A DNA stretch of 64,000 nucleotides from contig CAZFRR010000002.1 of assembly GCA_964521405.1 (NCBI GenBank), forward strand, positions 1 to 64,000. Direction: 5' to 3'. Origin of the DNA: SG8-41 sp964521405. GTDB taxonomy: Bacteria > Pseudomonadota > Gammaproteobacteria > Burkholderiales > SG8-41. The notes under the pieces were generated by a model that made no database searches, was not told the DNA's origin, and worked only from the letters and a program-made list of their open reading frames with translations. The position numbers and the translations under genes are program-made. Each line of letters opens with the position of its first letter. Position 1 is the stretch's first letter. Positions 23,980-31,960 of this stretch are shown here, piece by piece.

Positions 23980-25314
23980 ATGCCCCCGCGCGATTATCCC
24001 CTCGAGCCGTTCTGGATGCCCTTCACCGCCAACCGCCAGTTCAAGGCGGCGCCGCGCATCCTGGTTTCCGCCCGGGACATGCACTACTTGACCGAAGGCG
24101 GCCAGAGCATCCTCGACGGCACGGCGGGCCTGTGGTGCGTGAACGCCGGTCACTGCCGCCCGAAGATCGTCGAGGCGATCCAGCGCCAGGCGGCAACGCT
24201 CGATTATTCCCCCCTGTTTCAGATGGGGCATCCGGGAGAATTCCGTGCCGCTGCGCTCGTCTCCCAGCTCGCCCCGGAGGGGCTCGATCGCGTGTTCTTC
24301 ACCAACTCGGGCTCCGAGGCGGTCGATACCGCGCTGAAGATCGCGCTTGCCTACCAGCGCGCGCGGGGGGAAGGCCATCGCAACGTGTTGATCGGCCGTG
24401 AGCGGGGTTATCACGGGGTGGGCTTCGGCGGCATTTCGGTTGGCGGTGTTCCCGCCACCCGCAAGGCGTTCGGCAGCATGCTCGCGCGGGTCGACCACCT
24501 GCCCCACACGCACAACCTCGAGCGCAATGCGTTCTCGCGCGGGCAGCCGGCGTGGGGCGCGCATCTTGCCGACGATCTCGAGACACGCCTCATTCCATTG
24601 CACGATGCTTCCAACATTGCGGCGGTGATCGTGGAGCCGGTTGCCGGTTCCACCGGCGTGCTGGTCCCGCCCCAGGGCTACCTGGAGCGGCTGCGCGCGA
24701 TCTGCGACAAGCATGGCCTGCTTCTCATCTTCGACGAGGTAATCACCGGTTTCGGCCGCACGGGCGAGGCGTTTGCCGCGCAGACTTTCGGCGTGACGCC
24801 GGACATGATCACGTTCGCCAAAGGCGTGACGAGCGGCACCGTCCCGCTGGCCGGCGTGGTGGTGCGCCGTGAAATCCACGACACCGTGGTGAACACCGCA
24901 CCGCCCGACACGGTCGAGTTCTCCCACGGCTACACGTATTCAGGCCATCCCCTCGCCACCGCCGCGGCGGAGGCAACGCTTGCGCTCTACCACGAGGAGA
25001 AGCTGTTCGCGCGTGCCCGCGAGCTTGCACCTTATTTCGAGCAGGCGGTGCACAGCCTGAAGGAAGCGGGCCCGGTGATCGACATCCGCAATTTCGGACT
25101 GATGGCGGGAATCGAGCTCGAGCCGCAGCCGGGGAAACCGGGCGCGCGCGGCTACCAGGCGTTCCTTAAATGCTTCGCGAAAGGCGTGTTGACCCGGGTG
25201 ACCGGCGACGTCATCGCGCTCTCGCCCCCGCTCATCATCAGCAAGGAACAGGTCGACGAACTGGTGGGGACGCTCGATTCAGTGCTGCGTGAGATGTCGA
25301 CGACAATGACTTAA
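23980..25314 (+). CDS. Omega-amino acid:pyruvate (beta-alanine) aminotransferase
   Basis: A 444-residue class III PLP aminotransferase. Key elements: WMPFTANRQFKAAPRIL at the start, typical of beta-alanine-pyruvate transaminases; TNSGSEAVDTALK (108-120); RGYHGVGFGG (142-151); FDEVITGFGRTG (251-262) with Asp252; and the Schiff-base Lys281 in MITFAKGVTSG. The C-terminal part has FSHGYTYSGHPLA. It converts beta-alanine or related omega-amines with pyruvate to malonate semialdehyde and alanine. It is divergent from the ABC fusion gene, 76 bp apart, which might supply an amine substrate; this is a guess. An inverted repeat begins within its stop codon. Confidence 0.9.
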   Translation: MPPRDYPLEPFWMPFTANRQFKAAPRILVSARDMHYLTEGGQSILDGTAGLWCVNAGHCRPKIVEAIQRQAATLDYSPLFQMGHPGEFRAAALVSQLAPEGLDRVFFTNSGSEAVDTALKIALAYQRARGEGHRNVLIGRERGYHGVGFGGISVGGVPATRKAFGSMLARVDHLPHTHNLERNAFSRGQPAWGAHLADDLETRLIPLHDASNIAAVIVEPVAGSTGVLVPPQGYLERLRAICDKHGLLLIFDEVITGFGRTGEAFAAQTFGVTPDMITFAKGVTSGTVPLAGVVVRREIHDTVVNTAPPDTVEFSHGYTYSGHPLATAAAEATLALYHEEKLFARARELAPYFEQAVHSLKEAGPVIDIRNFGLMAGIELEPQPGKPGARGYQAFLKCFAKGVLTRVTGDVIALSPPLIISKEQVDELVGTLDSVLREMSTTMT

Positions 25315-25416
25315 CCGCAGAGGCGCAAAGACGCAAAGGAGAAATAAACACCGTCCGAATAGCAGTAGAACAAGAATATATTGCGTAATCTTGGCGCCTT
25401 GGCGTCTTGGCGGTTG
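25313..25416. repeat. Inverted repeat with period-8 arms, between convergent genes
   Basis: The left arm 25313-25339 is built of CGCAGAGG, CGCAAAGA, CGCAAAGG; the right arm 25390-25416 of CTTGGCGC, CTTGGCGT, CTTGGCGG. Folded on themselves the arms match at 20 of 26 positions by my alignment, around a 50-nt loop. The element starts inside the aminotransferase stop (TAA, 25312-25314) and ends 7 nt before the stop of the oxidoreductase gene. CGCAGAGG-type arms resemble a dispersed intergenic repeat seen in other environmental bacteria. Confidence 0.75.
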
Positions 25417-25422
25417 CCTTTC

Positions 25423-28400
25423 TCAGACCCGCTGCATGTCGCGCGCGCCGAGCCGCACCAGGCAATGGTCTATCCATTCGGCGGTTAGCTTTTCCTGCAC
25501 CGAGTTCTGACGCAGGCGCGCATCCAGCGCCCCCCAATCCACCCGGTCGAGCGGCTGGTCCTGGTTGAAGCAGGAGAACACGTAGCTCGTCTTGCCGGTC
25601 TGCGGGTCCACGTGCGGCTGCAGGCACTGCGCGCAGATCTCCTTCATCATGCATTGCATCGGCGAGTTGATCGAGCCGATGCCCAGGTGGCCGGGCTTGA
25701 GATAGGGCTTTAGCAGGTCATGCCGCGCGTGCGCGACCGCCCGCATCATGCGGTCCGAGCCGATGGCGATGATGCGGTCACCCTCCTTGAATGCGATCGG
25801 CTGGCTGCCGAGCGCGCCGCTCGCGTAGGCCTGCATGGCCTGAACGATGTTGCCGACGAAGGTCTTGTCCTGCGGGCGCTCCGGGGTGAACCCGGGCTCC
25901 TCGTCGCAGCACCACACCACGGCATCCGCGGCCGCCTCGATCTCGGTGATCTTGTAGCGATCCGTCATGTGCTTGTAAGCGGCGAAATAGAGCACGCGGT
26001 TGCCGGCGCGGCGCATGGCCTGCCCGATCGAGAACAGCACCGCGTTGCCGAGCCCGCCGCCCGCCAGTATCACGGTTTCGTTTTGCGGAATCTCGGTCGG
26101 CTTCCCGGTCGGCCCCATCACCACGACCGGATCGCCGGGCTTCAGCAGCACGCACAGGTCGGAGGAGCCGCCCATCTCGAGCGTGATGAGCGATATCAAG
26201 CCGCGCCCCGCGTCCACCCACGCGCCGGTCAGCGCAATGCCTTCCATCGCCAGCCGGGTGCCCTCGACCTTCGGCGCGAGGCTCTCGTAATTCTGCAGGC
26301 GATAGAACTGTCCCGGCCGGAAGCGGCTTGCAGCGAGCGGCGCCCGCACCACCACCTCGATGATGAGCGGCGTCAGCCGTCTGACTTCGTGCACGGTGGC
26401 CCGAAGCTGATCGTTCAGGCGATCGAGGAATTCGCGGTCGCCGAGGTCAGTCGCCGGCCGCACCCGCTCCAGCGCACGGTTGACGACAGGGTAGCCTTGC
26501 TTGGCGCTGCCGATCGCCTTCACCACGTTGCCGAAATACGACGGGTGCACGTCGCCGAAATAGCTGACGAAGCGGCCGTCGCCGCGGCGCGAGAGCAGCA
26601 CCCGCGCCTCGCCCGGCTTGGAGATCGCTTTCTCCGCGACCACCGGCTCGCCGTTCTCGTCGCAGGCCCGGAAGTAGCGGCCATCGAGCGTGAAGTTGCC
26701 GGGATCTTCCCGCGCCAGCACCGTGTTGGGCTGGGTGCCGGCCGCGATGAGGATGGTTCTCGCTGGCAGTTCGGCCTTGCCCGTCTCCTGCCAATCCCCG
26801 CCTTCGCCCCGCCGTTGCACTGAAACCTTGAGCGCGCGGGCGTGGTTGGCCTCATCCACTTCCACGGCGAGCGGCGCGAGGCCCTCCGCGAAGCGGATGC
26901 CTTCCTCGAGCGCCTTGTGCACCTCCTCGTGGTTGAGCGTGTAGGAAGGGCTGTCTACCAGGCGCCGGCGGTAGGCGATGGTCACGCCGCCCCAGGATTG
27001 CAGCAGCTCGAGCACGCGCGGTTCGCGGCCTTCGGCGACAGCGCGCATGCGCTCTCCCCGGATCAAGCGGGCATGGGCCAGCCATTCGTCGGCGATCTCC
27101 CGTTCTTCCTCGTTCCAGGCAACGCGCGCCGCGGTCTCGCCGTGCTCGCGTGCAAGTTGCTCGTAGCGCAGCAGGAACTTCTCCACCTGCAGGGGATAGT
27201 AGGCGAGCGACTCGGTCGCCGTGTCGATGGCCGTCAGCCCGCCTCCGACCACCACCACCGGCAGTCGCAGCTGCATGTTGGCGATCGAGTCGGGTTTCGC
27301 CGCCCCCGTTAACTGGAGCGCCATCAGGAAATCCGATGCGGCGCGCACCCCCCGAGCGAGCCCGTGCGGCAGCTCCAGCACGGTCGGCTTGCCCGCCCCG
27401 ATCGCAAGCGCGACGTGGTCGAAGCCCATCTCGAAGGCCTCGTCCACCGTTATCGTACCGCCGAAACGCACGCCGCCGACCATCGCGAACTCCCGCCGGC
27501 GCTCGAGCAGCAGACGCAGCACCTTAAGGAGATTCTTGTCCCACCGCACCGTGATGCCGTATTCGGCGACGCCGCCGAAGCCCGCCATGACGCGACGGTC
27601 GAGGGCCTCGTAGAGCTGGCGGATGTCCCGGATGGGCCGGAAAGGAACGCGCTTACCGTGCGCATCCACCCCGGACCATTCGGGCGGCAGCGGCTCGATC
27701 TTCAGCCCGTCGATGCCGGCGACCGCGTGGCCCTCGTTCATCAGGTAGTGCGAGAGCGCAACGCCCGCCGGCCCCATGCCGGTCACCAGCACCCGCTTGC
27801 CGCTGGCCGGTTTCGGATAAGGCGCGCGCAGGTTGAGCGGATTCCAGCGCGTCAACAGCGAGTAGATTTCGAAGCCCCACGGCAGCTCGAGGACGTCCTT
27901 CAGGGTGCGGGTCTCGGCCTGCGGGATGTCAACCGGCTCCTGCTTCTGGTAGATGCACGACTTCATGCAATCGTTGCAGATGCGGTGCCCGGTGGCCGCC
28001 ACCATCGGGTTGTCCACGATGATGATGGCGAGCGCGGCGAGGGGAAGGCCCTCGGCCTTGGCCTTGTGAAATTCGGAGATCTTCTCCTCGAGCGGGCAGC
28101 CGGCGAGCGTCACCCCGAACGGGCTCTTCTTGAAGGATGCAGCGCCCTTCCCTGTCGCGCCCTTCTCCAGCAGTCCTTTCGAACAGGAATCCTTGCCCTG
28201 CTCGTGGCACCAGATGCAGTAATGCGCTTGATCGAGCGCGCCGACGAGGTTCGCGCCGGGGTCGGTCAACTTGAACCCGTCGCGCCGGCGCAGATGATGC
28301 TCGTCCAGGCGATGGATCGGGTAACCGCCCGCCGTGTCCGTCGTCACTGGCACCAGCCGCTGGGGATCCAGCCTCGCCGGGGCCTTGAACAACACACCGT

Positions 28401-28953
28401 GCCGATGCCGGCCCCTCCCCGCTTCGGTCTGCGCCGCCCAGGCCGCGTAGCGGAGCGCAGCATCGAGCTTGGCGGCGTGAGCGGCCTCGTTCTTCTGCCA
28501 GTCCATGACCCGGCTCGCAAAAACGAGCTCGCTGAATGGCTCGCCGAACGCCTTCTGCAACTCGCGCTCGAGCGCGGCGCCATCGAAGCCTTCCGCCTCC
28601 CGCGGCTTGTATTTATGCATGGCCTTGCGCTGCACGAACTGCCGCTTGACCTGGTAGAGCGGCGCCAGTTCGTGATGCCTGCCTGACAGCGCGCGAACTT
28701 CTGACTCAATGGCGAACCGCCTGGCGATGAACTGTTGCAGATGGGGGGCGAGGTCCAGCAGCAAATCGGATTCCTGCCGGGAGGACAGCGCCGACGGATC
28801 AGCACGGGCTTGCAGCAGCCGCTGGTGGAGCGCCGCATCGCTTGCCTGGAGTTGAGCGAGGAAATCCCGGTCGAGCTTCATGAGCCCCTCGCGGCGATAG
28901 AGATCGTCCAGGGCAAGCCCCGGGCCGATCAGCGGAATGGCGTCGTCAGACAA
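25423..28953 (-). CDS. Single-chain NfnB-like/NfnA-like iron-sulfur flavoprotein oxidoreductase
   Basis: A 1176-residue protein. Residues 1-235: helical, unassigned. 240-340: cysteines resembling the two 4Fe-4S clusters of GltD/NfnB, namely CIWC (246, 249), Cys257, Cys286 and ICNDCMKSC (326, 329, 333). 387-800: a GltD-like FAD/NAD(P) module with VLVTGMGPAGVAL (388-400) and VVVVGGGLTAIDTATE (566-581). 845-1090: a ferredoxin-reductase/PyrK-like module with RFRPGQFYRLQN and VILAGGGLGNAVLF (961-974). 1101-1128: a 2Fe-2S set, Cys1101-x5-Cys1107-x2-Cys1110-x17-Cys1128. The order is GltD/NfnB half then PyrK/NfnA half, the two subunits of NfnAB transhydrogenase in one chain. The reaction is not known. 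The start used is TTG; an ATG at 28881 (residue 25) has a better ribosome binding site. The stop lies beside the period-8 repeat. Confidence 0.8.
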   Translation of the reverse strand: MSDDAIPLIGPGLALDDLYRREGLMKLDRDFLAQLQASDAALHQRLLQARADPSALSSRQESDLLLDLAPHLQQFIARRFAIESEVRALSGRHHELAPLYQVKRQFVQRKAMHKYKPREAEGFDGAALERELQKAFGEPFSELVFASRVMDWQKNEAAHAAKLDAALRYAAWAAQTEAGRGRHRHGVLFKAPARLDPQRLVPVTTDTAGGYPIHRLDEHHLRRRDGFKLTDPGANLVGALDQAHYCIWCHEQGKDSCSKGLLEKGATGKGAASFKKSPFGVTLAGCPLEEKISEFHKAKAEGLPLAALAIIIVDNPMVAATGHRICNDCMKSCIYQKQEPVDIPQAETRTLKDVLELPWGFEIYSLLTRWNPLNLRAPYPKPASGKRVLVTGMGPAGVALSHYLMNEGHAVAGIDGLKIEPLPPEWSGVDAHGKRVPFRPIRDIRQLYEALDRRVMAGFGGVAEYGITVRWDKNLLKVLRLLLERRREFAMVGGVRFGGTITVDEAFEMGFDHVALAIGAGKPTVLELPHGLARGVRAASDFLMALQLTGAAKPDSIANMQLRLPVVVVGGGLTAIDTATESLAYYPLQVEKFLLRYEQLAREHGETAARVAWNEEEREIADEWLAHARLIRGERMRAVAEGREPRVLELLQSWGGVTIAYRRRLVDSPSYTLNHEEVHKALEEGIRFAEGLAPLAVEVDEANHARALKVSVQRRGEGGDWQETGKAELPARTILIAAGTQPNTVLAREDPGNFTLDGRYFRACDENGEPVVAEKAISKPGEARVLLSRRGDGRFVSYFGDVHPSYFGNVVKAIGSAKQGYPVVNRALERVRPATDLGDREFLDRLNDQLRATVHEVRRLTPLIIEVVVRAPLAASRFRPGQFYRLQNYESLAPKVEGTRLAMEGIALTGAWVDAGRGLISLITLEMGGSSDLCVLLKPGDPVVVMGPTGKPTEIPQNETVILAGGGLGNAVLFSIGQAMRRAGNRVLYFAAYKHMTDRYKITEIEAAADAVVWCCDEEPGFTPERPQDKTFVGNIVQAMQAYASGALGSQPIAFKEGDRIIAIGSDRMMRAVAHARHDLLKPYLKPGHLGIGSINSPMQCMMKEICAQCLQPHVDPQTGKTSYVFSCFNQDQPLDRVDWGALDARLRQNSVQEKLTAEWIDHCLVRLGARDMQRV

Positions 28954-29121
28954 GGGCAGCGTCGGGTACTGGTGAAAAGGAGGAAAATTATATCAATCGG
29001 CTGGCCGGCGCTTCATAACAGGGCGTTCTATCCTTAGATTCCGCCTCCGCCGCTGCGCTAGGGCGTGGAAGCGTGTGCAATAATGAAGGCGGCCATAACC
29101 TTGTAGCCCATCGCGAGAGCC

Positions 29122-29268
29122 ATGTTGAGCGCCCGCATGACACCGGCAAAACGCATCCTGCTGTGGCTGATGCTGACGGTCCTTGCCGCGTTGATAACCT
29201 ACCTCGGGATCCGCGGCCATCTCACCCCGGAACTGCTGTTCAATTTTTCCAACGCCTTTAACTGCTGA
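29122..29268 (+). CDS. Possible 48-residue single-pass membrane protein
   Basis: A short ORF in an otherwise empty 400-bp spacer between the oxidoreductase gene and folD. It encodes MLSARMTPAKRILLWL..., one hydrophobic helix (about 12-29), then a loop and the tail LTPELLFNFSNAFNC. A basic start followed by a single helix is typical of small inner-membrane proteins. A weak GAGAG precedes the ATG, and a second ATG six codons in is an alternative. Its C-terminal pattern (TPELL-x-NF-x-N-x-x-C) feels familiar from small proteobacterial proteins, but I cannot name a family. Confidence 0.45.
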   Translation: MLSARMTPAKRILLWLMLTVLAALITYLGIRGHLTPELLFNFSNAFNC

Positions 29269-29355
29269 TATTACAGCCTGTCGGCTCGACCGCATCCAGG
29301 AACGACTACCCATGCATGCACCCCGCCCGTTGATGAAACCACGTCCAACAGGCTG

Positions 29356-30240
29356 CTAGGCTCCACGTGTGGAAAGACTGCGCTCCGCGGACCGGATCGT
29401 ATTGTTTATCACCATCGCGACCGTCATCGGGCCGACTCCTCCCGGCACCGGCGTGATCCAGCCAGCGACCTGGCTTGCCCCGGCGTAGTCGACGTCGCCT
29501 GCCAGCTTGCCGTCCGGCAGCCGGTTGATACCGACGTCGATCACCACCGCACCCGGCTTCACCATTTCGCGGGTGATAAACCGCGGCCGTCCGACCGCGG
29601 CCACCAGGATATCCGCCCGGAGGGTGTGATCCGGAAGACCGCGGGTACGGCTGTGGCAGATCGTCACCGTTGCGCCGCGCGCCATCAGCATGAGCGCCAT
29701 CGGCTTGCCGACGATGGTGCTGCGCCCGACCACGACGGCATGGCAGCCGTCGAGATCGATGCCGGCACGCTCGATGAGAAACATCACGCCGGCCGGCGTG
29801 CACGGCTCGAACGATGGCTGCCCGGCAAGGAGCGCACCCAGGCTCGCCCAGGTCAGCCCGTCGACGTCCTTCCCGGGCGCGATCGACTGCAGGATCCGCT
29901 CGCCGTCGAATTCGGGCGGCAGCGGCAATTGCAGCAGGATGCCGTGCAGACGCGTGTCACGATTGAGCTTTTCCAGCGTGGCGATCACCTCGCCCTGCGG
30001 GCAATCGGCCGGCAATGCATGCACCTCGGAATGGACGCCGGCTTCGTCGCAGGCCCGCACCTTGTTGCGCAAGTAGATCTTCGAGGCCGGGTTCTCACCC
30101 ACCTGCACCGCGGCCAGCCCGGGGCGGACGCCGGATCTTGCGAGCGCGGCGACGCGGTCCTTCAGCCCGGAAATGACTTCGCGCGCTGCCGCCACCCCGT
30201 CGATCACCGTGGCGGGCACCGCTCCTCGCGGAGAGGTCAT
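29356..30240 (-). CDS. folD: Methylenetetrahydrofolate dehydrogenase/cyclohydrolase
   Basis: A 294-residue bifunctional enzyme interconverting 5,10-methylene-THF, methenyl-THF and 10-formyl-THF with NADP. The catalytic Lys is in SKIYLRNKVRACDEAGV, the substrate loop is GILLQLPLP, KDVDG lies in the middle, and the NADP site is VVVGRSTIVGKPMALML. The end has PVPGGVGPMTVAMVINNT, the second FolD signature. The ATG at 30240 is one base after the ftsB stop. Its position directly after ftsB is unusual for me, but no anomaly is visible in the protein. Confidence 0.96.
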   Translation of the reverse strand: MTSPRGAVPATVIDGVAAAREVISGLKDRVAALARSGVRPGLAAVQVGENPASKIYLRNKVRACDEAGVHSEVHALPADCPQGEVIATLEKLNRDTRLHGILLQLPLPPEFDGERILQSIAPGKDVDGLTWASLGALLAGQPSFEPCTPAGVMFLIERAGIDLDGCHAVVVGRSTIVGKPMALMLMARGATVTICHSRTRGLPDHTLRADILVAAVGRPRFITREMVKPGAVVIDVGINRLPDGKLAGDVDYAGASQVAGWITPVPGGVGPMTVAMVINNTIRSAERSLSTRGA

Positions 30241-30241
30241 G

Positions 30242-30550
30242 TCAGGGCTTGGCTGCCGCAGGCGCGCGCGCGGCCGGCGCGGGGTCCAGCACCTGAAAGA
30301 AAATCTCGTCCTGCCGCACCATGCCGAGCTCGCTGCGAGCCCGTTCCTCGATCGCTTCCAGGCCCACCTTGAGATCGCGCACCTCGGCTTCCAGCGCCAG
30401 GTTGCGCGCCTGGAGCTGGCGATTGGCATCGCGCTGCGCGCGGATCTGCTGGTCGACTTCCCACACCCTCAGCCAGCTGCCCTTGCCCAGCCACAGCGGA
30501 TACTGAATCAGCACGATCAGCGCGGCAAGCGACAGGGTCAGCACTCTCAT
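30242..30550 (-). CDS. ftsB: Cell division protein FtsB
   Basis: A 102-residue bitopic divisome protein. One N-terminal transmembrane helix (VLTLSLAALIVLIQYPLWLG, about 3-22) leads into a coiled coil (VDQQIRAQRDANRQLQ, then RNLALEAEVRDLK, to about 70) and the FtsB box LEAIEERARSELGMVRQDE (64-82). It ends in an Ala/Pro-rich tail. FtsB forms a complex with FtsL and FtsQ to activate septal peptidoglycan synthesis. The eno-ftsB order is conserved, but here a heptad inverted repeat lies between the two. Confidence 0.94.
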   Translation of the reverse strand: MRVLTLSLAALIVLIQYPLWLGKGSWLRVWEVDQQIRAQRDANRQLQARNLALEAEVRDLKVGLEAIEERARSELGMVRQDEIFFQVLDPAPAARAPAAAKP

Positions 30551-30553
30551 CGC

Positions 30554-30641
30554 GTGATGAGTGATGGGCTATGGGTGATGGGCAACATCCCAATGCCAAA
30601 CCACCCTGCATTCGAATCACGCATTACCCATTACACATTAC
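30554..30641. repeat. Inverted repeat with period-7 arms between eno and ftsB
   Basis: The left arm 30554-30579 is built of units GTGATGA, GTGATGG, GCTATGG, GTGAT. The right arm 30616-30641 reads on the other strand as GTAATGT, GTAATGG, GTAATGC, GTGAT. The arms agree at 20 of 26 positions by my alignment, with a 36-nt loop. The right arm ends 2 nt from the eno stop codon and the left arm begins 3 nt from the ftsB start codon. Confidence 0.75.
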
Positions 30642-30643
30642 CG

Positions 30644-31927
30644 TTACCGCAATTGATAGAAAGCTCCGCGGCCCGGGTAGCTTGCCGTGTCGCCCAGGTC
30701 TTCCTCGATGCGCAGCAACTGGTTGTACTTGGCCAGCCGGTCCGAACGTGACAGCGCGCCGCACTTGATTTGCAGCGCATTGGTCGCCACCGCAATGTCG
30801 GCGATGGTGGTGTCCTCGGTCTCGCCCGAGCGATGCGACACCACCGAAGTGTAGCCGGCCCGTTTGGCCATCTCGATGGCTGCGAAGGTCTCGGTCAGCG
30901 TGCCGATCTGGTTCACCTTGATCAGGATCGAATTGGCCACGCCTTTGTCGATACCCTGCTTGAGGAAGCGGGTGTTGGTCACGAACAGGTCGTCGCCCAC
31001 CAGTTGCACCTTCTTTCCCAAACGTTTGGTGATGAGTTTCCAGCCGTCCCAGTCATCCTCCGCCATGCCGTCCTCAATGCTGATGATCGGGTACTTCTCC
31101 ACCCAGTTGCCGAGGTAGTCCACGAATTGTGAGGCGGTCATGGCGAGCCCTTCCGCCGCGAGCGTGTACTCGCCGTCTTCGTAGAACGCGGTGCTGGCGC
31201 AATCGAGTGCGAGCGCCACCTGCTCGCCCGGCTGGTAGCCGGCCGCCTCGATCGCCTCCAGGATGGTCTGGATCGCCGCCTCGTGCTTGGGCAGGCGCGG
31301 CGCGAAGCCGCCCTCGTCGCCCACCGCGGTGGACAGCCCGCGGTCGGCGAGGAGCTTCTTCAACGCGTGGAACACTTCTGCGCCGCAGCGCAGCGCCTCG
31401 CGGAACGAGGTGAAGCCCACGGGAACGATCATGAACTCCTGCATGTCAAGGCTGTTGTCAGCATGCGCCCCGCCGTTGATCACGTTCATCATCGGCACCG
31501 GCATGGCCATCGCACCCGCCCCGCCCAGGTAGCGGTGCAGCGGCAACCCCGATTCCTCGGCCGCCGCCTTGGCCACTGCCAGCGACACGGCCAGCGTGGC
31601 GTTGGCGCCCAGCCGTGATTTGTTCTCGGTGCCGTCCAGTTCGATCAGCGTCTTGTCGACGAAGCTCTGCTCGGTGGCATCCACTCCGATGACCGCTTCG
31701 CAGATCTCGGTATTGACGTTCTCCACGGCCTTCAGCACGCCCTTGCCGCCATAGCGGCCGGCGTCGCCATCCCGCAACTCGATGGCCTCGCGGCTGCCGG
31801 TGGACGCCCCGGAGGGCGCAGCGGCGCGTCCCAGCACGCCGGACTCCAGCAGCACGTCGGTCTCGATGGTCGGGTTGCCGCGCGAGTCCAGTATTTCCCT
31901 CGCAATCACATCAACGATCGCACTCAT
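30644..31927 (-). CDS. eno: Enolase
   Basis: A 427-residue glycolytic enzyme converting 2-phosphoglycerate to phosphoenolpyruvate. Blocks seen: AREILDSRGNPTIETDV at the start, SGASTGSREAIELRD, GGAHADNSLDMQEFMIVP, SIEDGMAEDDWDGWK with a metal-binding Glu/Asp, and SHRSGETEDTTIADIAV near the C-terminus. Full length and unremarkable. It follows kdsA by 33 bp in pyrG-kdsA-eno, a standard betaproteobacterial order. PpsA and PpsR upstream act on the same metabolite, phosphoenolpyruvate, and KdsA also consumes it. Confidence 0.98.
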   Translation of the reverse strand: MSAIVDVIAREILDSRGNPTIETDVLLESGVLGRAAAPSGASTGSREAIELRDGDAGRYGGKGVLKAVENVNTEICEAVIGVDATEQSFVDKTLIELDGTENKSRLGANATLAVSLAVAKAAAEESGLPLHRYLGGAGAMAMPVPMMNVINGGAHADNSLDMQEFMIVPVGFTSFREALRCGAEVFHALKKLLADRGLSTAVGDEGGFAPRLPKHEAAIQTILEAIEAAGYQPGEQVALALDCASTAFYEDGEYTLAAEGLAMTASQFVDYLGNWVEKYPIISIEDGMAEDDWDGWKLITKRLGKKVQLVGDDLFVTNTRFLKQGIDKGVANSILIKVNQIGTLTETFAAIEMAKRAGYTSVVSHRSGETEDTTIADIAVATNALQIKCGALSRSDRLAKYNQLLRIEEDLGDTASYPGRGAFYQLR

Positions 31928-31960
31928 TGTTGTTCCTGTCTTAAACAGTGGTTAGTGTAA

